Shown: piece after piece, positions 60,739-64,000 of the stretch
How positions within the stretch are numbered: the stretch's first letter is position 1
Layout: each line of letters begins with the position of its first letter
Source: Brachynemurus nebulosus
Taxonomy: Eukaryota > Arthropoda > Insecta > Neuroptera > Myrmeleontidae
Reading direction: 5' to 3'
DNA length: 64,000 nt
Assembly: GCA_035578155.1 (NCBI GenBank)
Contig: JAPWDM010000007.1
Span: 28,556,413 to 28,620,412 of the forward strand
Translations under genes and position numbers: made by a program
The notes under the pieces: model-generated
Seen by the model: only the letters and a program-made list of their open reading frames with translations
What the model was told of the DNA's origin: nothing
Database searches by the model: none

Positions 60739-61568
60739 GGGGGACCACTAGTGTGACCGTAATTTTTTTAAAGAAAACTACTGTATGGGATGTATTAATA
60801 TTTTAAGGATATATTCGCTGATATATAATAAATTCATGATAAAATTTTTGGACTAAAAAATTGAAAATACAGTGAGTTATTCACGATCTCCCAAGGCTCC
60901 AAAAAAAAAAGTTTCCCCACTGCTGCATCGATAGCGACCTTCACAATGCCTGAAATAAAAAGACCAAAAAGCCTAATAAACTAGAAGGTATTGCCCGTGC
61001 CATGAACCTCAACCGAAAAAAACGTTTTTTAAAAAAAAGTTTCAGAATTTGTCCGAAAATTTGATGATTTTTCGCCTGCAAAAATTACAATTTTTATTCG
61101 ATCGGAAAACTGGAGGTTTATGGCACGAAGAAACATATATAAAAAAAGGTGCAATAAGAATCAACTCGATCGGATGATTTGTCTTCAAGTTATAACTGCA
61201 GCAAATTTGAAAAATGTAGTTTTTGTTTACCTTTTAGTTTTAATCACTGAGAATTTTTACTAAAATTATTTACGATGTACTCACTATAACGGTCATAGTA
61301 AAACTAGATGAGTCGTTTAAATCTGCCAGGGTCTAGCTTCTCCACAACATGTGACTGGCAGCCACGTCCAGAAACTCCCGAACTATCAACCTTCATACAT
61401 TTCTCATTACCTCAAAGTTAACAATGAAAATCAGAATCCGCTATTCGGATGGCTGTAACTCAAAAACTATTTGAGATATGCACTTGAAATTTTGGTATGT
61501 TATTTTTAAAGGTATAGACTATCGAAACATTTTCCAATTTTTTCAAAATGTCACACTAGTGGTCCCCC
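60739..61568. mobile_element. MITE flanked by TTAA, GGGGGACCACTAGTG ends
   Basis: The first and last 19 bases, GGGGGACCACTAGTGTGAC and its complement, are perfect inverted repeats. TTAA lies on both sides (60735-60738, 61569-61572). The ends resemble the G-rich, TTAA-flanked element at 20110-20969 in style but not in sequence. It starts 230 bp after exon 4. No coding frame. Confidence 0.75.
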
Positions 61569-61975
61569 TTAAATGTGCTTGTTCATATCAGTGCGGTCTA
61601 GTTAATACGGTCAGATTTCAATTACCGTCAGTTGGGACGAATGTAGACGATTTTTTCAGTTTTTTGGCAATAAATTGTTTAGAATTTATCTAAAAAATTC
61701 TAAAAAAATAATTTAAATGCTTTAATATCACGAGCACATAGGGCAGTAATAAAAATATCAAAATTGGTACTGCAACATTTTTTTTCTTTTGCTTATATAG
61801 TGTCTAGATTCGCCCCTATGTGTGGGGCGAATCGAGACAGTGTTTTATTTGCAATATAAATCACATTCAGTCATGCATATGGGTAAAATCGGACATAAAA
61901 AGATAAAAATAGCTGAATTTCAAATCTGAATGACTTTTGATGGGTGGAATAAAACATTTTGGATTTAAATGAATT

Positions 61976-62417
61976 TTATTTCGATTTGCCTTTGAGTCTA
62001 TCATGCAAGGTCGATTTGGGAACATGGAAATATTCAATAGCTTGTCTGAGCGATTTTCTTTTATTTTTAATATCGGAAAGCAAGGGCGCAACAATTACAT
62101 ATCTACAGGGGCTCTAACAAAAATTTAAATTATCAAATTTTTTGATAACGTTCTCAAATAACAATGGAAAATGTTGTAATAAAATGTCGTCTCCGAAAAT
62201 TTGATTTTCAAATAAAAAATATTAGTAAACCACTAAAAATTTTACTTTTTAATATAAATAAAATAAATTGAAGGAAAATTTCCAGATAATTTTAGGGGGT
62301 CCGGACCCCTTGGACCTCCCCGGTTGTTGCGCCTCTGTCGAAAAGAGCCCATTTTATGTTATCTAGACTACAGTTTATGTAGTTTATACCCACTTTCTTT
62401 TTATACTGACGCAACAT
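61976..62417 (-). pseudogene. pogo-like transposase N-terminus (HTH_psq), split by a hAT MITE
   Basis: From the ATG at 62417 (minus strand) the frame reads MLRQYKKKVGIN and on to KWALFD, where the hAT insert begins. Beyond it, in the frame that joins, comes IKNKRK and then SLRQAIEYFHVPKSTLHDRL, an unmistakable pipsqueak-type helix-turn-helix (compare the SLRxAAxxFxVPxSTLxxRL pattern of pogo transposases). A TAA stop ends it after KGKSK at 61976. Leaving out the insert and one 8-bp duplication gives 177 nt, exactly 59 codons, so the insertion is what broke this part. The stop and the absence of the DDE domain show further decay. Confidence 0.8.
62081..62337. mobile_element. hAT MITE inserted in the pogo-like transposase
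   Basis: Ends CAAGGGCGCAACAATTAC and (inward) CAGAGGCGCAACAACCGGGG. Flanking 8-mers are TCGGAAAG (62073-62080) and TCGAAAAG (62338-62345), seven of eight matching. A palindromic GGGGTCCGGACCCC lies near the right end. Confidence 0.8.
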
Positions 62418-62815
62418 GGTGTATGAATTCGCTTCAACTATAGACAATTTTTTGTCAATCAATTTATAAAAAAAAAAAATTAAGCACAATACAGCTTTCA
62501 TTTTTGGTACATATATTGTCAAAAAAACGCCAAACATTTTGTTGCCAGTCCCTACTTTATGTATATAACTGTTTTTTTTTTGTACAGCAGTTTCTTTACA
62601 AGATTTCAAAACGCGCGTTATTTTTAACAATTATAAACAATGCGCCTGTAAAATAACAAAATACAAAGATGTCACGTTCACCGCTTTTTTTTGATGACTA
62701 ACTCATAACTGACAAGATTCAGTAACATAAATTGATCTATGACCTTGTACGGTCATAACACTGACGAAGAAATATCGAGAGGCAGCTCTGTCTAGATTCG
62801 CCCCAACTGATGGTA

Positions 62816-64000
62816 GGTCATAAAAAACCCTGAACTGTTTTGATATTGATATTCATATTTTGATTCACCTGACTACGCATGCTTATAGGTAAGCAATTTC
62901 AAACTTGTTGTATCAGTCACGTACAGGTACTTCAATATCATCATTTTTATCATACAACTTTAAAATCTGAACGTACTATGCCACGTGCCACAATTCGGTC
63001 AAATTACGATCATATTACTCACTGTTCCATCTCTCTTACTCGTGTCGCGACCACCACACACTTGCCCTATTCATAGGCGTCAACAAGTAACAAGTTGATT
63101 TTCAATTAGCATAATACTGCTACTCGTGTCTTGCATTTTAATTTTGTCAAATGCAATGAGTTAGTTGCGAGCAAATTTGCCCACCATCTACATCGGTTCG
63201 TACAAAGTGAATCAACAACACAAATCGATATTTATAATATAAATGTTTTGTGCCAAAAAGTCAATCTTGTCACGATCGCATAAAACCACAATCAGCGTAT
63301 ACAACAATATCGTCGTCGGCATTTGTTGCCCGGCAAAAAAAAAATCTCTTATATAATTAAGATGTATTGTTATATAGAGAAAATTAGTGTCAGGATTTGG
63401 CGCACATCTTGGCCTGTATTTACTTCCAGACGGAGACATATAAACAAATATACAACATATGTGGAGCTTATTTTCAAAAAGCAATTTCTAACAAAATGTA
63501 ATCTTCGAGTAAAAAATGAGATTTTCTATATCTAACGCCAGCAAAATTTTTACGAATTTTAATACCAGTGAATAATAAAGTTGCGATGCTATAGAGAAGA
63601 ACCTCAGTTAGTATAAAAATCTAATTCAAATTAATCCCCTTAAAAATGTGAAAATAAAACATTATGATATTTTATTTTGAAAACAAAATTGCAAAAAAGA
63701 AATAAATTCATCGCCTAAAATGAAAATAAAAATGAATAATATTCAATATTTTTCCCACGCAATTAGTATTACGTTAATTTTTAACCTCACAGTCTTTCCC
63801 AATGCAGTCACATTCATCTTCAACTTGCTTTTCGTATTTTTTTTTTCTTTTGTTATGGCTTTTTAAAAATTGTTAGTAAAAATTAAATTTTAAAAATTTT
63901 TCCTACCTTCATATAAATAAAGTCATCTTACTTTGTTTGAAAATGGGCTTTTAAGCTTGAAACAGATGTCACAATTAAAAAATAAACATGATTTTTTTGC
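62816..64000. other. Start of receptor intron 4, no gene seen
   Basis: No exon of the receptor's cysteine-rich or membrane region is visible, and no repeat ends were recognised. Confidence 0.5.

Larger units (their letters stand above)
61625..62813 (-). mobile_element. pogo-like element with HTH_psq remnant, host of a hAT insertion
   Basis: Ends CCGTCAGTTGGGACGAATGT and (inward) CCATCAGTTGGGGCGAATCT, flanked by TA (61623-61624, 62814-62815). The word TTCGCCCC/GGGGCGAATC recurs inside near 61810. The minus strand carries the N-terminus of a transposase (62417 down to 61976), interrupted by the hAT MITE 62081-62337. The catalytic part is missing. Confidence 0.8.

Overview
This is AT-rich animal DNA, most likely insect. 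It holds one recognisable host gene, a metabotropic glutamate receptor on the + strand. Its protein is closest, as I know the family, to the Drosophila mGluR (mGluRA) / vertebrate group II type. Four coding exons are visible: exon 1 at 10663-11816, exon 2 at 42009-42184, exon 3 at 44465-44574 and exon 4 at 60377-60508. All join in frame at good GT/AG sites and give residues 1 to about 524: signal peptide, the whole extracellular glutamate-binding domain, and the start of the cysteine-rich domain. The rest of the cysteine-rich domain and the seven membrane segments must lie beyond 64000. The introns are about 30.2 kb, 2.3 kb and 15.8 kb, plus an open last one. No complete second gene was found.

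Almost everything else is transposon debris, unusually varied and nested. Many elements can be classified from their ends and target duplications. PIF/Harbinger: 13-814 (with a MADF domain remnant) and 33344-33465. hAT with 8-bp duplications: 12001-12542, 39036-39779, 59154-59618, 62081-62337, and probably 34910-35418 and 43538-44325. piggyBac-type with TTAA: three near-identical copies at 14082-15003, 40974-41899 and 47426-48348, plus a different TTAA element at 32177-33225. pogo/Tigger-like with TA: 2407-3155, 5552-6639, 23580-24609, 42369-43229, 44607-45912, 61625-62813, and a family of short elements at 7367, 12848 and 46569. Retroelements: a Penelope-like reverse transcriptase relic (16477-16955), a 5'-truncated non-LTR insertion with poly-A and a 12-bp target duplication (36970-38492), and two tRNA-derived SINE copies (29262, 33778).

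The most striking structure is at 51292-57324: a 6-kb fold-back arrangement whose two inverted arms are built almost wholly of a 31-bp tandem repeat (about 24 units in one arm, 63 in the other), with matching outer ends and a possible 4-bp target duplication. It resembles the architecture of Foldback/Galileo elements. Other points worth a second look are a hAT element sitting inside the DNA-binding domain of a pogo-like transposase, where removing the insert mends the reading frame; a 44-nt hammerhead-like fold inside a hairpin element (27798-27841); and several transposons lying within 32-110 bp of receptor exons.

Layout: 1-10 kb, mobile elements and blank AT-rich DNA; 10.4-11.8 kb, receptor 5' end; 11.8-42 kb, intron 1 with most of the elements; 42-44.6 kb, exons 2 and 3 hemmed in by transposons; 44.6-60.4 kb, intron 3 with the fold-back structure; 60.5-64 kb, exon 4 and start of intron 4.
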